A stretch of DNA of 64,000 nt, from NCBI GenBank assembly GCA_009744235.1, contig WPHV01000019.1, positions 1 to 64,000 of the forward strand, given 5' to 3'. This DNA comes from Gillisella vitis (GTDB taxonomy: Bacteria; Pseudomonadota; Alphaproteobacteria; Rhizobiales; Rhizobiaceae). The notes beneath the pieces were generated by a model, which was given only the letters and a program-made list of their open reading frames with translations, did not search any database and was not told the DNA's origin. The first letter of the stretch is position 1. Every line of letters begins with the position of its first letter. Below, piece after piece: positions 50,849 to 60,111 of the stretch. The translations under genes were made by a program, and so were the position numbers.

Positions 50849-51943
50849 GGAGTGTGTCGCGCAACGCAGACGCTCCGCTTCAGCCATCATCAATGGGCCG
50901 ACACCCTTGATGTCGTCGTCATTCAACGCTTCGGAGAGGTAATAGGCGGGCGTGCCATCCCGATAGACGCCGCCAAATCCGCCCAGTCCGGCCACACAGC
51001 AAATCTGCTTCATCACCATCCGGCCAGAGACGTTGGGATCAAGCGCATGGCGGTGAAGACTTTCCAATGCCTCCGCCCCAATCTCCGGCTTTGCCCCCGC
51101 AATTCCGAGCCGGGCTGCCTTCAGAGAGGCATAGGCGAACATCGCCGTGGCAGAGCTTTCAGGATAATTGCCAGTAAGATCGGGCTGATCGATAACCTGC
51201 AACCAGCGGCCATCCGCCGCGCGCAAGTGTGAAAGCCGAGTGAGAAGTCCGCCAAGCTTTTCGGCCAGCGTCAACTTATCCGCTCCCTCTGGCACCAGGC
51301 CGTAGAGATCGACCATAGCCATCGCCAGCCAGCCGATCGCCCGTGCCCAATGGGCGGGCGACAGGCCGGTTTGCGGATCGGCCCAGGCTTGCAGCCGTTC
51401 CTCATCGTAGCCGTGGCGATAAAGCCCGCTCACACCATCCGAGGTCAGGTCGAGCGTGACCAGCAATTCCTCCAGCGCATCGCGGACCATCGTCTCCTGG
51501 CCAGCCAGCTTGCCGTATTCGGCCTTGAAGGCGAGGCCCATATAGAGCCCATCCAGCCAGACTTGATGGGGATAGCGCAGCTTATGCCAATAGGGACCGG
51601 CACCCAGGCGCGGATGGCTTTGCAATTGCCGGGCAAGCCGGTCCGCTGCAATCCGGTAACGATTGTCATCCGTCGTTTTCAGCAGGAAAATCAGCGCCCG
51701 GCCCGGCAGGATATTGTCGATATTATACTCGGTCAGCACGTAATCACGCATCTGGCCCTGATCATCCAGCTGGCCATCGACCAGCCGCTTCAGATGCGCC
51801 GACCATCTGGTATCACCGGTCGCCTCGTGAAGGGCGATCAGCCCAGCATAGAGACAACCGTCCTCATAGCACCAACTGCCGCCCTTATAAGACTGATAAT
51901 CACGGGCATAGGCGTCGAAATAATCGACCAGATCGACAGTCAT
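50828..51943 (-). CDS. GH105/GH88-like unsaturated glycuronyl hydrolase
   Basis: A 371-residue (alpha/alpha)6-barrel hydrolase resembling YteR/YesR of family GH105. These release the unsaturated uronic acid left on pectin (rhamnogalacturonan) fragments by lyases, using vinyl-ether hydration. Family-like features are WCYEDGCLYAGLIAL, HQVWLDGLYMGLAF, SPAHWARAIGWLAMAMVD and GNYPESSATAMFAY. No signal peptide is seen, so it acts on imported oligosaccharides. The ATG at 51943 with GGGAGG upstream is preferred to a TTG at 52057. No pectin transporter or lyase is adjacent in this window. Confidence 0.85.
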   Translation of the reverse strand: MTVDLVDYFDAYARDYQSYKGGSWCYEDGCLYAGLIALHEATGDTRWSAHLKRLVDGQLDDQGQMRDYVLTEYNIDNILPGRALIFLLKTTDDNRYRIAADRLARQLQSHPRLGAGPYWHKLRYPHQVWLDGLYMGLAFKAEYGKLAGQETMVRDALEELLVTLDLTSDGVSGLYRHGYDEERLQAWADPQTGLSPAHWARAIGWLAMAMVDLYGLVPEGADKLTLAEKLGGLLTRLSHLRAADGRWLQVIDQPDLTGNYPESSATAMFAYASLKAARLGIAGAKPEIGAEALESLHRHALDPNVSGRMVMKQICCVAGLGGFGGVYRDGTPAYYLSEALNDDDIKGVGPLMMAEAERLRCATHSASPVLG

Positions 51944-52066
51944 ACGGCAGGCCTCCCAAGCGACACGGGCGCGGGTCCTCCAACCGTTGCCACAAGTGGC
52001 AAAGTCGTCCGGCTTGGCGCCATTGTCAATCGCATGTCGCCAGCCGGTAACTGTCAATTCAGGAGG

Positions 52067-52225
52067 TTATCGGCGCAGGATGACCCAGATCGCATGGATG
52101 ATGCCGGGGATATAGCCGCACAATGTCAGCAAAATATTCAGCCAGAATTGCAGACCGATACCGACCTGGAGAAAAACGCCGACCGGGGGCAGAAGAATGG
52201 CAAACAGAATGCGCACGACGTCCAT
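52067..52225 (-). CDS. YqaE/Pmp3 family membrane peptide
   Basis: A 52-residue proteolipid with two membrane helices: VVRILFAILLPPVGVFLQVG and FWLNILLTLCGYIPGIIHAIWVI. It matches the UPF0057/Pmp3 family, linked in yeast and plants to membrane potential and salt tolerance. AAAGGAT is 9 bases before the ATG at 52225. No EcfG consensus was found upstream, unlike the small stress proteins at 38-48 kb. Confidence 0.93.
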   Translation of the reverse strand: MDVVRILFAILLPPVGVFLQVGIGLQFWLNILLTLCGYIPGIIHAIWVILRR

Positions 52226-52311
52226 GATAGATCCTTTGTAAAACTTGACTCCATGCAGAAATGGGGATCGAGGCAAAAGGATCCATACCGCCGATCATGA
52301 AATTTTAGTCA

Positions 52312-53367
52312 TCAACCGACGGAAACCTTGCTGCGCAGCACCATGCCATAGAGATCGCGGGGCTCATCGGGGTCGGCCAGCAGGTCCAATTCGGTGAAAA
52401 GCCCGGTTTCGGCCAGCTTGCTGCGCACATATCGCAGGGCCGAAAAATCCTCGATGGCAAAGCCGACCGAATCGAACAAGGTGATCTGGCGCGAATCGCT
52501 CCGTCCCTTGGCCGTGCCGGTCATGACCTGCCACAGTTCTGTGACGGGATGATCGGACGGCATTTGCTGGATCTCCCCCTCGATCCGGGTCTGAGGTGGA
52601 TATTCAACGAAAATATCGGCGCGGTTGAGAATATCGCGGTGCAATTCAGTCTTGCCGGGGCAATCGCCGCCAACCGCGTTGATATGAACACCGGGGCCGA
52701 CCATGTTATCGGTGAGAATGGTGGCGCATTGCTTGTCGGCGGTGACGGTGGTGATGATATCGGCGCCCTCGACCGCCTCCTGCGAGGAATGGCACAGCGT
52801 TATCGCCAATCCGCTTGCCTGAAGATTGCGCAGGCATTTGTCGCTGGCGCTACGATCGATATCATAGAGCCGAAGATGCGTCACGCCGCAGATCGCCTTG
52901 AAGGCCAGCGCCTGAAACTCGGCTTGCGCGCCATTGCCAATCACCGCCATGCAGCGGGCATCGGGCCGGGCCAGGTATTTGGCCGCCACAGCCGAGGTTG
53001 CCGCCGTACGCAATGCCGTCAAAATGGTCATTTCCGACAGCAGCATCGGATAGCCATTGCCGACATCCGACAACACACCGAAGGCCGTCACCGTCTGGCG
53101 GCCTTGCCGCATGTTCTTAGGATGGCCGTTGACATATTTGAAGCCGTAGAGCGTGCCGTCACTGGTCGGCATTAACTCAATCACCCCATCGCTGGAATGG
53201 GAGGCAATGCGTGGCGTCTTGTCAAACACCTCCCAGCGGCGAAAGTCCTCCTCGATCACTTCGGCAAGTTCGGTCAGGAAGGTCTCGACCCCGATCCGCA
53301 GCACCAGTTTCATCATATGATCGACGCTGACGAAGGGGACGATATTCAGATTGGCAATAGCACTCAT
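52312..53367 (-). CDS. ocd: Ornithine cyclodeaminase
   Basis: A 351-residue NAD-dependent enzyme of the OCD/mu-crystallin family, converting ornithine to proline and ammonia. The Rossmann motif is AVIGNGAQAEFQ, with GFKYVNGHPKN and INAVGGDCPGKTELH in the substrate site, all close to Agrobacterium Ocd as remembered. Its start overlaps the arginase stop by one base (TGATG), so arginine can be degraded to proline by this operon in two steps. A divergent Lrp-type gene probably regulates it. Confidence 0.93.
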   Translation of the reverse strand: MSAIANLNIVPFVSVDHMMKLVLRIGVETFLTELAEVIEEDFRRWEVFDKTPRIASHSSDGVIELMPTSDGTLYGFKYVNGHPKNMRQGRQTVTAFGVLSDVGNGYPMLLSEMTILTALRTAATSAVAAKYLARPDARCMAVIGNGAQAEFQALAFKAICGVTHLRLYDIDRSASDKCLRNLQASGLAITLCHSSQEAVEGADIITTVTADKQCATILTDNMVGPGVHINAVGGDCPGKTELHRDILNRADIFVEYPPQTRIEGEIQQMPSDHPVTELWQVMTGTAKGRSDSRQITLFDSVGFAIEDFSALRYVRSKLAETGLFTELDLLADPDEPRDLYGMVLRSKVSVG

Positions 53368-54299
53368 CAAACGCTCCCGGCGTAATCGCGTGTGGGACGA
53401 TCCATGACCTGCCGTCCCATCAGGCTTGCCGTCAGATCGGCCATCAGGATGGCGGTACGGCCCCGCTCGTCCAGGAAAGGGTTGAGTTCGACCAGATCGA
53501 GGCTGGAGACCAGGCCGCTGTCATGCAGCATTTCCATCACCAGATGCGCCTCGCGGAAGGTGGCGCCACCCGGCACCGTGGTGCCAACGGCGGGCGCAAT
53601 CATCGGATCGAGAAAATCCACATCGAAGCTGACATGCAGCAAGCCATTCGCGGCCCGAACCTTGTCCAGAAAGGCCCGCAACAGCACGGCAACGCCATGC
53701 TCATCGATCATTCGCATGTCATGCACGGTGATACCGGTCCGGCGCAAAGCGGCCCGCTCGGCTGGATCGACGCTGCGAATGCCGATCATTGCCACATGAG
53801 TCGGATCGACCGCTTCGGCGAGTTCAGGAAAATAACCGGTAAAACCGGACTGACCGGTGAAATACGCGACCGGCGTACCATGCAGATTGCCGCTTTCCGT
53901 GGTCTCCAGCGTATGGAAATCGGTATGGGCATCCAGCCAGAGCACGAAAAGCGGTCGGCCTTGTTCCGCCGCCCGGCGCGCCAGTCCCGGCACCGTGCCA
54001 GCCGAAAGCGCGTGGTCACCACCCAGAAATATCGGCATACCGTCCGCACTTTCGCGGTAAGCGACCTCGGACAAGGTCTCGATCCAGGCAACGGTTTCGG
54101 GCAGGTGATGCACAGCCGGATTGGGATGACTGAGGGTTTTGAAGGCGGCAGGCGCGACATTGCCGAGATCGGTAACGCGATGGCCAAGATCTTCCAGCAT
54201 CGGGCCGAGCCCGGCAATGCGCAGCGCACTCGGTCCCATTTCACAGCCCAGACGGCCCGCGCCGATCTGCAAGGGAACTCCGATCAATCTGCACTCCAT
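53367..54299 (-). CDS. rocF: Arginase
   Basis: A 310-residue arginase that hydrolyses arginine to ornithine and urea. The dimanganese site is intact: GGDH (His96), DAHTDFHT (Asp123, His125, Asp127) and DVDFLDP. The protein begins LIGVPLQIGAGRLGCEMGPSALR as usual in the family. It is first of the arginase-ocd operon, transcribed away from an AsnC/Lrp regulator gene through a 78-base gap. Regulation by arginine via that protein is likely. Confidence 0.95.
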   Translation of the reverse strand: MECRLIGVPLQIGAGRLGCEMGPSALRIAGLGPMLEDLGHRVTDLGNVAPAAFKTLSHPNPAVHHLPETVAWIETLSEVAYRESADGMPIFLGGDHALSAGTVPGLARRAAEQGRPLFVLWLDAHTDFHTLETTESGNLHGTPVAYFTGQSGFTGYFPELAEAVDPTHVAMIGIRSVDPAERAALRRTGITVHDMRMIDEHGVAVLLRAFLDKVRAANGLLHVSFDVDFLDPMIAPAVGTTVPGGATFREAHLVMEMLHDSGLVSSLDLVELNPFLDERGRTAILMADLTASLMGRQVMDRPTRDYAGSV

Positions 54300-54377
54300 G
54301 CGTCTCTCCTGTTGTTGTCACTATTCAACCATTTGAAACTGGCGATTTGAACGATATAGATTGGCAATAATGTCCAT

Positions 54378-54869
54378 ATGGCTTATCGTTATGGCAGTTT
54401 TATTGCTCAAAGTGAGAAGACCGTGGACGATCTCGATGAACGGCTGGTCACGCTTCTGCGCCATAACGGCCGGCGCAGCATTTCCGATCTGGCGCTGGAA
54501 ACCGGCGCGTCGCGCGCAACGGTGCGGGCGCGGCTGGAACGGCTGGAGCGTGATGGCACCATTCTTGGCTATACCGTGATCCTGCGGGCCGATACGGTCG
54601 ATCTGGGTGTACGCGGCATCATGATGATCGAAATCCAGGGGCATGTCACTGACAAGGTGATCCGCGCTCTGAGCGGTTTTCCCGAGATTTCCGCCGTACA
54701 TTCCACCAATGGGCGCTGGGACCTGATCGTCGAGCTGGGCGCGGCGACCTTGACGGATTTCGACAGTGTCTTGCGACGTGTGCGACTGGTTCCCGGCATT
54801 ACCAATAGCGAAACCAGCCTCATTCTCTCGACGCCGCGCTCAACCCGGGCAAGGCTGTCGAAGCCGTGA
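54378..54869 (+). CDS. Lrp/AsnC-family regulator of arginine catabolism
   Basis: A 163-residue Lrp/AsnC protein. The HTH is at about 16-65 (VDDLDERLVTLLRHNGRRSISDLALETGASRATVRARLERLERDG), followed by the RAM effector domain (VRGIMMIEIQGHV, ISAVHSTNGRWDLIVEL). It is divergent from arginase-ocd, the classical arrangement for an activator such as the Agrobacterium arginine catabolism regulators. The intergenic DNA (54300-54377) is AT-rich and should hold its binding sites; no clear dyad was found. The ATG at 54378 lacks a strong ribosome-binding site. Confidence 0.9.
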   Translation: MAYRYGSFIAQSEKTVDDLDERLVTLLRHNGRRSISDLALETGASRATVRARLERLERDGTILGYTVILRADTVDLGVRGIMMIEIQGHVTDKVIRALSGFPEISAVHSTNGRWDLIVELGAATLTDFDSVLRRVRLVPGITNSETSLILSTPRSTRARLSKP

Positions 54870-54900
54870 GCTGAAACCGTCTCTGTAAAAAACACGAAAC

Positions 54901-54933
54901 GAAAAAGGCCGTGCAGGACGCCCCGCACGGCCT
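54901..54933 (-). terminator. Terminator of the frcR-mutarotase operon
   Basis: A perfect 9-bp stem AGGCCGTGC/GCACGGCCT (54906-54914 with 54925-54933), followed on the minus strand by TTTTTC. It can also stop the Lrp transcript. Confidence 0.8.
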
Positions 54934-55012
54934 CATCTACCTCAAAACCTCATCCAGGGCATTTCACCCTTTGCAGCCGCAGGTCCGCCAGTGCGGCTAC
55001 TACAATCAGAGG

Positions 55013-55444
55013 TTATTGCGGGTATATCACGCCTTTCTTAAGAATGACATTGGCATAAAGGCGGGGTTCGCCAGTTTGCACAACTGTATGGGCCGCCTTG
55101 ACGCGGGGATAGAAATCCGGTCCCAGCAGCGGGACGACCGGCTGTTTTGGCTCATGGGCGGCGCAGCAGGCGATGATTTCGGCATGGACCGGGTCAAGTG
55201 CATCGCGATCCTTGCCGACGGTGGAGCGGAAAATCGCTTCCGGCACGAAATCATCGATGGGCAGAACCGAGAGAATGGCATCCAGCACAGGAATAAGCCC
55301 GAGCCCATCCAGCCGCACCAACCGCTTTGCATGTTCGAGACCCGGATAATTGCCATCGACAATGGCGATTTCATCGCCATGACCCATGGCCCGCAGGGTG
55401 GCCAACAATTCGGGACTAAGGATGGGGTTGAGGCCCTTCAGCAT
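55013..55444 (-). CDS. RbsD/FucU family sugar mutarotase
   Basis: A 143-residue RbsD/FucU protein that interconverts sugar anomers or ring forms. It has the LSPELLATLRAMGHGDEIAIVDGNYPG start with the family His and Asp, and the C-terminal TGEPRLYANVILKKGV, where a Tyr lies in the active site. The exact sugar (ribose, fucose or fructose) is not determined; its place behind frcR and across from frcBCAK suggests the sugar carried by that system. It begins directly at the frcR stop codon, so the two are coupled. Confidence 0.9.
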   Translation of the reverse strand: MLKGLNPILSPELLATLRAMGHGDEIAIVDGNYPGLEHAKRLVRLDGLGLIPVLDAILSVLPIDDFVPEAIFRSTVGKDRDALDPVHAEIIACCAAHEPKQPVVPLLGPDFYPRVKAAHTVVQTGEPRLYANVILKKGVIYPQ

Positions 55445-56674
55445 TTACAGTAACTCCTTGAACAACACATTCTGATCCAAAAGATAACGGGAAAACAGCG
55501 GCAGGCTGGCACCGCCAACCGACCGTGCCTGGTGGCCCACAGCGCCTTCGACGATCTCGGGCATCAATACGCCCTGGAGGTCGAGATCACGCGCTGCCTC
55601 CTGGATGGCCACGACCAGACGCTGGCGCACCCATTGCGGAAAACCGCCATCGATGACGGCGGCGGAAAAGTCGATGATCGATGCCGCCGCCACAATCGCC
55701 TGGGCCAGCGCTGCGGCGGTATCGCGGATCCAGATTTCCAGCGGCTCGCCATAGTCCACCCAGTCGCTCGGCGAATACCACAGGGACTGGCTGTCCTGTC
55801 CATAGTCGCGCAACAGGTTTTCCAACACGAAAATCGACGCGATCTTCAAAAGCTGAACGGTTTTGCCATCGCGCCTTTGCACCGGCAACGGCCCAACCGC
55901 GCCAGCCGTGCCGGTGCGCCCGGAAAACAGCGAGGAATTCAGCACGATGCCGCCGCCCACGAAGGAGCCGAGGAAGAAATAGACGAAATCCGGATAGTGC
56001 GGCCCGACCCCGAACACCAGTTCGGCAGCACAGGCGCTGGTCGCATCGTTCTGGATGAAGACCGGATAACCAATCCGGGCCGCGACATCGGCTTTCAGAT
56101 CGGTATCGCGCCAGACATCCATTTCCTCTGATGGCGCGCCGGTCTCTTCCGCCCAGCTCCACAGTTCGAACGGGGCTGCGATACCCACACCGGCAATTCG
56201 GGCCCGCTCCGCGACGGAAAGCCTGCCCTCAATATCGGAAATGCCGCCGACGATGAAATCCAGCAAGAGGCCGGGCATCGGATAAGGATAGGTCCGACGC
56301 ACCTCATGGCGGATCGTGCCGACGAAATCCATCAGCACCAGATTGGCGCTTCGTCTTCCGATCTTGACCCCAAACGAATAGACCGCATCCGGATTGAGCC
56401 GCATCGGCACCGAAGGCTGGCCGACGCGTCCGCGCACCGGCTCTCCGCGCACCAGCAGCTTTTCGCGCTCCAGCACCCGCATGATCACCGTCACCGTCTG
56501 GGCCGAGAGACCGCTGCGCCGGGCAATTTCCGCCTTGGACAGGCTGCCATGCCGGCGCACCAGCGACATGACCAGCCGCTCGTTATAGGCGCGCACGCCG
56601 ACCTGATTGGCGCCGCCACTCGTCTCGAGGGCAGCGGGCGGCATCGCCAGACCCGCATTCATTCCCTCTGTCAT
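55445..56674 (-). CDS. frcR: ROK-family repressor of the fructose transport operon
   Basis: A 409-residue ROK regulator. The N-terminal winged helix reads RHGSLSKAEIARRSGLSAQTVTVIMRVLEREKLL (about 40-75). The ROK sugar-kinase-like domain follows, with VGIAAPFELW, IQNDATSACAAELVFG and GSFVGGGIVL. The zinc-binding Cys motif of ROK kinases is missing, as is usual in regulators. GGAGG precedes the ATG. It is divergent from frcB across 350 bases and should repress frcBCAK unless sugar is present. The symbol follows the conserved synteny remembered from Sinorhizobium. Confidence 0.88.
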   Translation of the reverse strand: MTEGMNAGLAMPPAALETSGGANQVGVRAYNERLVMSLVRRHGSLSKAEIARRSGLSAQTVTVIMRVLEREKLLVRGEPVRGRVGQPSVPMRLNPDAVYSFGVKIGRRSANLVLMDFVGTIRHEVRRTYPYPMPGLLLDFIVGGISDIEGRLSVAERARIAGVGIAAPFELWSWAEETGAPSEEMDVWRDTDLKADVAARIGYPVFIQNDATSACAAELVFGVGPHYPDFVYFFLGSFVGGGIVLNSSLFSGRTGTAGAVGPLPVQRRDGKTVQLLKIASIFVLENLLRDYGQDSQSLWYSPSDWVDYGEPLEIWIRDTAAALAQAIVAAASIIDFSAAVIDGGFPQWVRQRLVVAIQEAARDLDLQGVLMPEIVEGAVGHQARSVGGASLPLFSRYLLDQNVLFKELL

Positions 56675-57024
56675 CGATCATCCTCCCATCCCGCCCAACC
56701 CGGCCAGAGAGCCGCGTGCGACAAGAATTTCCAGGCCCCGAGCTCCGCCGGATCGGCATTTCGCCATCCTGGCCCGGCAACCAATTCTGCTGAGCATCCT
56801 GCTCCGTATCAACCCGGCACAGGCTCCTCCCGCCCTGCCAAGACCGCGCCAAGCATGCCACAGTGGATTAATAATTCAACTCGATTTATTTATTGACAGC
56901 GATTTGGAATAGTGTTTTCTTGAGGCAGGAAGCATGGGGGGCCAACACGGGAGAGGTGATGGACCATGCGAACCGGACGGCCCCTTGAGAGGGTGCGTTT
57001 ATCTTTGTCCTTGGGAGGATCCAT
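56675..57024. other. Divergent frcR / frcB promoter region
   Basis: In this 350-base gap no gene is supported. From 56865 to 56915 it is strongly AT-rich, with a TTGACA box at 56893-56898 that may be the frcB -35, although the matching -10 (TTTCTT at 56916) is poor. The FrcR operator probably lies here; I could not define it. A GGGAGGAT ribosome-binding site is at 57012-57020. Confidence 0.5.
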
Positions 57025-58050
57025 ATGAAGACCAATTTGATCGGCGCCACGCTTGGCGCCCTGGCTCTTGGCGTTGTCTTTTCGACAGGCGCGCAGGCCG
57101 CTGACGTGTCAGCCTGCCTGATCACCAAAACCGATACCAATCCCTTCTTCGTCAAGATGAAGGAAGGCGCATCCGCCAAGGCCAAGGAACTGGGCGTTAC
57201 GCTGAAGTCCTATGCCGGCAAGATCGACGGCGACAGCGAAAGCCAGGTTGCTGCGATCGAAACCTGCATTGCCGATGGCGCAAAGGGTATCCTGCTGACC
57301 GCCTCCGACACCAAGGGCATCGTGCCTGCCGTCAAGGAAGCCCGTGACGCCGGCCTTCTGGTTATTGCCCTCGACACGCCGCTCGACCCGGTCAATGCTG
57401 CGGATGCGACCTTCGCAACCGACAACCTGCTGGCTGGCAAGCTGATTGGTCAGTGGGCTGCTGCAACGCTCGGCGACAAGGCCAAGGACGCAAAGGTTGC
57501 TTTCCTCGACCTCACCCCTGCCCAGCCATCGGTGGACGTTATGCGCGACCAGGGCTTCATGATCGGCTTCGGCATTGATCCGAAGGACCCGAACAAGATT
57601 GGCGATGAAACTGATCCACGCATCGTGGGCCACGACATCACCAACGGCAACGAAGAAGGTGGCCGTACGGCCATGGAAAATCTTCTTCAGAAAAACCCGA
57701 ACATCAACGTCGTTCACACCATCAACGAGCCTGCTGCTGCCGGTGCCTACGAAGCCCTCAAGGCCGTTGGCAAGCAGAAGGACGTGCTGATCGTATCGGT
57801 TGACGGCGGCTGCCCTGGCGTGAAAAACGTCAAGGAAGGCGTGATCGGCGCAACCTCGCAGCAATATCCGCTGATGATGGCTGCACTCGGCATCGAAGCA
57901 ATCAAGAAGTTTGCTGACTCTGGCGAAAAGCCAAAGCCAACCGCTGGCAAGGACTTCTTTGATACGGGCGTTTCGCTCGTCACCGACAAGGCTGCCAAGG
58001 GCGTGCCTTCGATCGACGTTGCCGAAGGCCTGAAGAAGTGCTGGGGCTGA
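57025..58050 (+). CDS. frcB: Fructose ABC transporter substrate-binding protein
   Basis: A 341-residue periplasmic binding protein of the ribose/xylose type. The signal peptide ends near Ala25 (STGAQA). Then come LITKTDTNPFFVKMKEGA, the hinge-side DTPLDPVNAADATFATDN and TINEPAAAGAYEAL with VSVDGGCPGV. In Sinorhizobium FrcB binds fructose, ribose and mannose (remembered). It heads frcBCAK. Two strong hairpins after its stop probably keep its mRNA more abundant than the transporter genes. Codon use is more biased than in neighbours, as expected for a highly expressed binding protein. Confidence 0.92.
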   Translation: MKTNLIGATLGALALGVVFSTGAQAADVSACLITKTDTNPFFVKMKEGASAKAKELGVTLKSYAGKIDGDSESQVAAIETCIADGAKGILLTASDTKGIVPAVKEARDAGLLVIALDTPLDPVNAADATFATDNLLAGKLIGQWAAATLGDKAKDAKVAFLDLTPAQPSVDVMRDQGFMIGFGIDPKDPNKIGDETDPRIVGHDITNGNEEGGRTAMENLLQKNPNINVVHTINEPAAAGAYEALKAVGKQKDVLIVSVDGGCPGVKNVKEGVIGATSQQYPLMMAALGIEAIKKFADSGEKPKPTAGKDFFDTGVSLVTDKAAKGVPSIDVAEGLKKCWG

Positions 58051-58073
58051 TCTGCTCCAAAAAAATTCGCAGT

Positions 58074-58146
58074 AGAAGGGCGGCTCAGGCCGCCCTTCTG
58101 GTAAGCGGTTTCTGCAACCAAGGCTATCAGCAATAGCCCTTGGTTG
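58074..58146 (+). promoter_or_regulatory. Two intercistronic hairpins between frcB and frcC
   Basis: AGAAGGGCGG/CCGCCCTTCT (58074-58083 with 58090-58099) is a perfect 10-bp stem. A second, one-bulge hairpin spans 58115-58146 (CAACCAA/TTGGTTG arms). Neither has a T run. Such structures typically protect the binding-protein mRNA and reduce read-through in ABC operons. Confidence 0.7.
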
Positions 58147-58246
58147 AATAAGTAAATTCTACAATGCCGCAGGCGGCCGTCGGCAATTGGTGCCACGGTC
58201 CAGCCCGGCCCTCAAGCCTCAGAAGAGGTCCACGGGAGGAAAGCCG

Positions 58247-59329
58247 ATGAGCGAGCCAAAAGCCGCCACCAAACCTCATCTTGAATACGAGAATGTGCTG
58301 TCGGGCAGTGCCACTGCGGTCGCGCAGTTCGATACCAACGACAAGACGCCATTGCAAAAGTTTCAGCACTTCCTGCATTCCAGCCCGGCTGCCGTGCCGT
58401 TGATCGTGCTGATTCTGTCACTGATCGCGTTCGGCGTCATTCTGGGCGGCAAGTTCTTTTCGCCCTTTGCCCTGACGCTGATTTTGCAGCAGGTTGCCAT
58501 TACCGGCATTATCGGCGCAGCCCAGACCCTGATTATCCTCACCGCCGGGATTGACCTTTCGGTGGGGGCCATCATGGTCCTGTCTTCTGTCGTCATGGGG
58601 CAATTTGCCGTTCACTATGGCGTGCCTGGCCCGCTTGCCGTGCTGTGCGGCTTTGCCGTCGGCGGCGTTTGCGGCTTCATCAATGGCGTGCTGGTGGCCC
58701 GCGTCAAGCTGCCCCCCTTCATTGTCACACTCGGCATGTGGCAGATCGTGCTGGCAGCCAATTTCCTGTATTCCGGCAACGAGACCATCCGTTCGCAAGA
58801 CCTGGGCACCAATGCGCCCATCCTGCAATATTTTGGCCAAAGCTTTAAATTGGGCGGTGCCGTCCTGACCTATGGTGTGATCGCACTCGCCCTTCTGGTT
58901 GCCGTGCTCTGGTATGTCTTGAACAACACCGCCTGGGGCCGCCATCTCTATGCAGTTGGCGACGATCCCGATGCAGCGGAATTGTCTGGCGTCAATGTCA
59001 AGCGCATGCTGATTTCCGTCTACACGCTTGCCGGCCTGATCTGTGCGCTGGGTGGCTGGGCGATGATTGGCCGTATCGGCTCGGTTTCGCCAACAGCTGG
59101 CCAGTTTGCCAATATCGAATCCATCACCGCAGTGGTGATTGGCGGCATGTCGCTGTTTGGTGGCCGTGGTTCCATCATGGGCATGCTGTTTGGTGCACTG
59201 ATCGTCGGCGTGTTCCAGCTTGGCCTGCGTATGGCCGGCACCGACCCGCAATGGACCTATATGCTGATTGGCGTGCTGATCATTGCCGCCGTCGCAATTG
59301 ACCAATGGATCAGAAAGGTAGCTGGCTAA
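58247..59329 (+). CDS. frcC: Fructose ABC transporter permease
   Basis: A 360-residue inner-membrane permease of the ribose-type family (RbsC), with about ten hydrophobic segments. Typical blocks are LTAGIDLSVGAIMVLSSVVMG, LPPFIVTLGMW and GGMSLFGGRGSIMGMLFGALIVG. The ATG at 58247 with GGAGGA upstream is chosen; the longer frame starts within the hairpin region. It overlaps frcA by one base (TAATG). Confidence 0.93.
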   Translation: MSEPKAATKPHLEYENVLSGSATAVAQFDTNDKTPLQKFQHFLHSSPAAVPLIVLILSLIAFGVILGGKFFSPFALTLILQQVAITGIIGAAQTLIILTAGIDLSVGAIMVLSSVVMGQFAVHYGVPGPLAVLCGFAVGGVCGFINGVLVARVKLPPFIVTLGMWQIVLAANFLYSGNETIRSQDLGTNAPILQYFGQSFKLGGAVLTYGVIALALLVAVLWYVLNNTAWGRHLYAVGDDPDAAELSGVNVKRMLISVYTLAGLICALGGWAMIGRIGSVSPTAGQFANIESITAVVIGGMSLFGGRGSIMGMLFGALIVGVFQLGLRMAGTDPQWTYMLIGVLIIAAVAIDQWIRKVAG

Positions 59330-60111
59330 TGGCACAAGAACCCATTCTCACCGCCCGTGGCCTCGTCAAGCGTTATGGCCGTGTAACCGCCCTCGACAAC
59401 GCCGATTTTGATCTGTACCCGGGTGAAATCCTTGCGGTCATTGGTGACAACGGTGCTGGTAAATCCTCGTTGATCAAGGCTATTTCCGGCGCCGTGACAC
59501 CGGATGAAGGCGAGATCAAGCTCGAAGGCAAGACCATCAACTTCCGTTCGCCGATTGATGCCCGCAAGGCTGGCATTGAAACCGTGTATCAGAATCTGGC
59601 GCTGTCTCCGGCCCTCTCAATTGCCGACAACATGTTTCTGGGTCGCGAAATGCGCAAACCCGGCATCATGGGCAGCCTGTTTCGTGCTCTCGACAAGCCC
59701 GCCATGGACAAGTTTGCCCGTGAAAAATTGTCCGAGCTTGGCCTGATGACCATCCAGAACATCAACCAGGCCGTGGAAACCCTCTCGGGTGGCCAGCGGC
59801 AGGGTGTGGCCGTGGCACGCGCTGCGGCTTTCGGTTCCAAGGTGGTCATTCTGGATGAGCCAACCGCTGCTTTGGGCGTCAAGGAAAGCCGCCGCGTGCT
59901 GGAGCTGATCCAGGACGTGCGCTCGCGCGGCATGCCGATCGTTTTGATCTCGCACAATATGCCGCATGTGTTCGAAGTGGCCGACCGCATCCATATCCAT
60001 CGGCTTGGCAAGCGCCTCTGCGTGATCAATCCGAAGGATTACACCATGTCGGATGCCGTGGCCTTCATGACGGGTGCGAAGGAAGCCCCAGCTGAAGCGA
60101 TTGCCGCATGA
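59329..60111 (+). CDS. frcA: Fructose ABC transporter ATP-binding protein
   Basis: A 260-residue ABC ATPase with a single nucleotide-binding domain, unlike the double-domain RbsA. Walker A GDNGAGKSS is at 39-47, the signature is LSGGQRQGV, and Walker B is VVILDEPTAALGV. The short single-domain form is characteristic of FrcA. The ATG at 59329 overlaps the frcC stop, and its own stop overlaps the frcK start by four bases. Confidence 0.93.
   Translation: MAQEPILTARGLVKRYGRVTALDNADFDLYPGEILAVIGDNGAGKSSLIKAISGAVTPDEGEIKLEGKTINFRSPIDARKAGIETVYQNLALSPALSIADNMFLGREMRKPGIMGSLFRALDKPAMDKFAREKLSELGLMTIQNINQAVETLSGGQRQGVAVARAAAFGSKVVILDEPTAALGVKESRRVLELIQDVRSRGMPIVLISHNMPHVFEVADRIHIHRLGKRLCVINPKDYTMSDAVAFMTGAKEAPAEAIAA

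Noticed and set aside
51350..52300. 316-codon plus-strand frame opposite the GH105 and Pmp3-type genes
   Set aside because: It spans two genes on the opposite strand and an intergenic gap, with no recognisable protein features.
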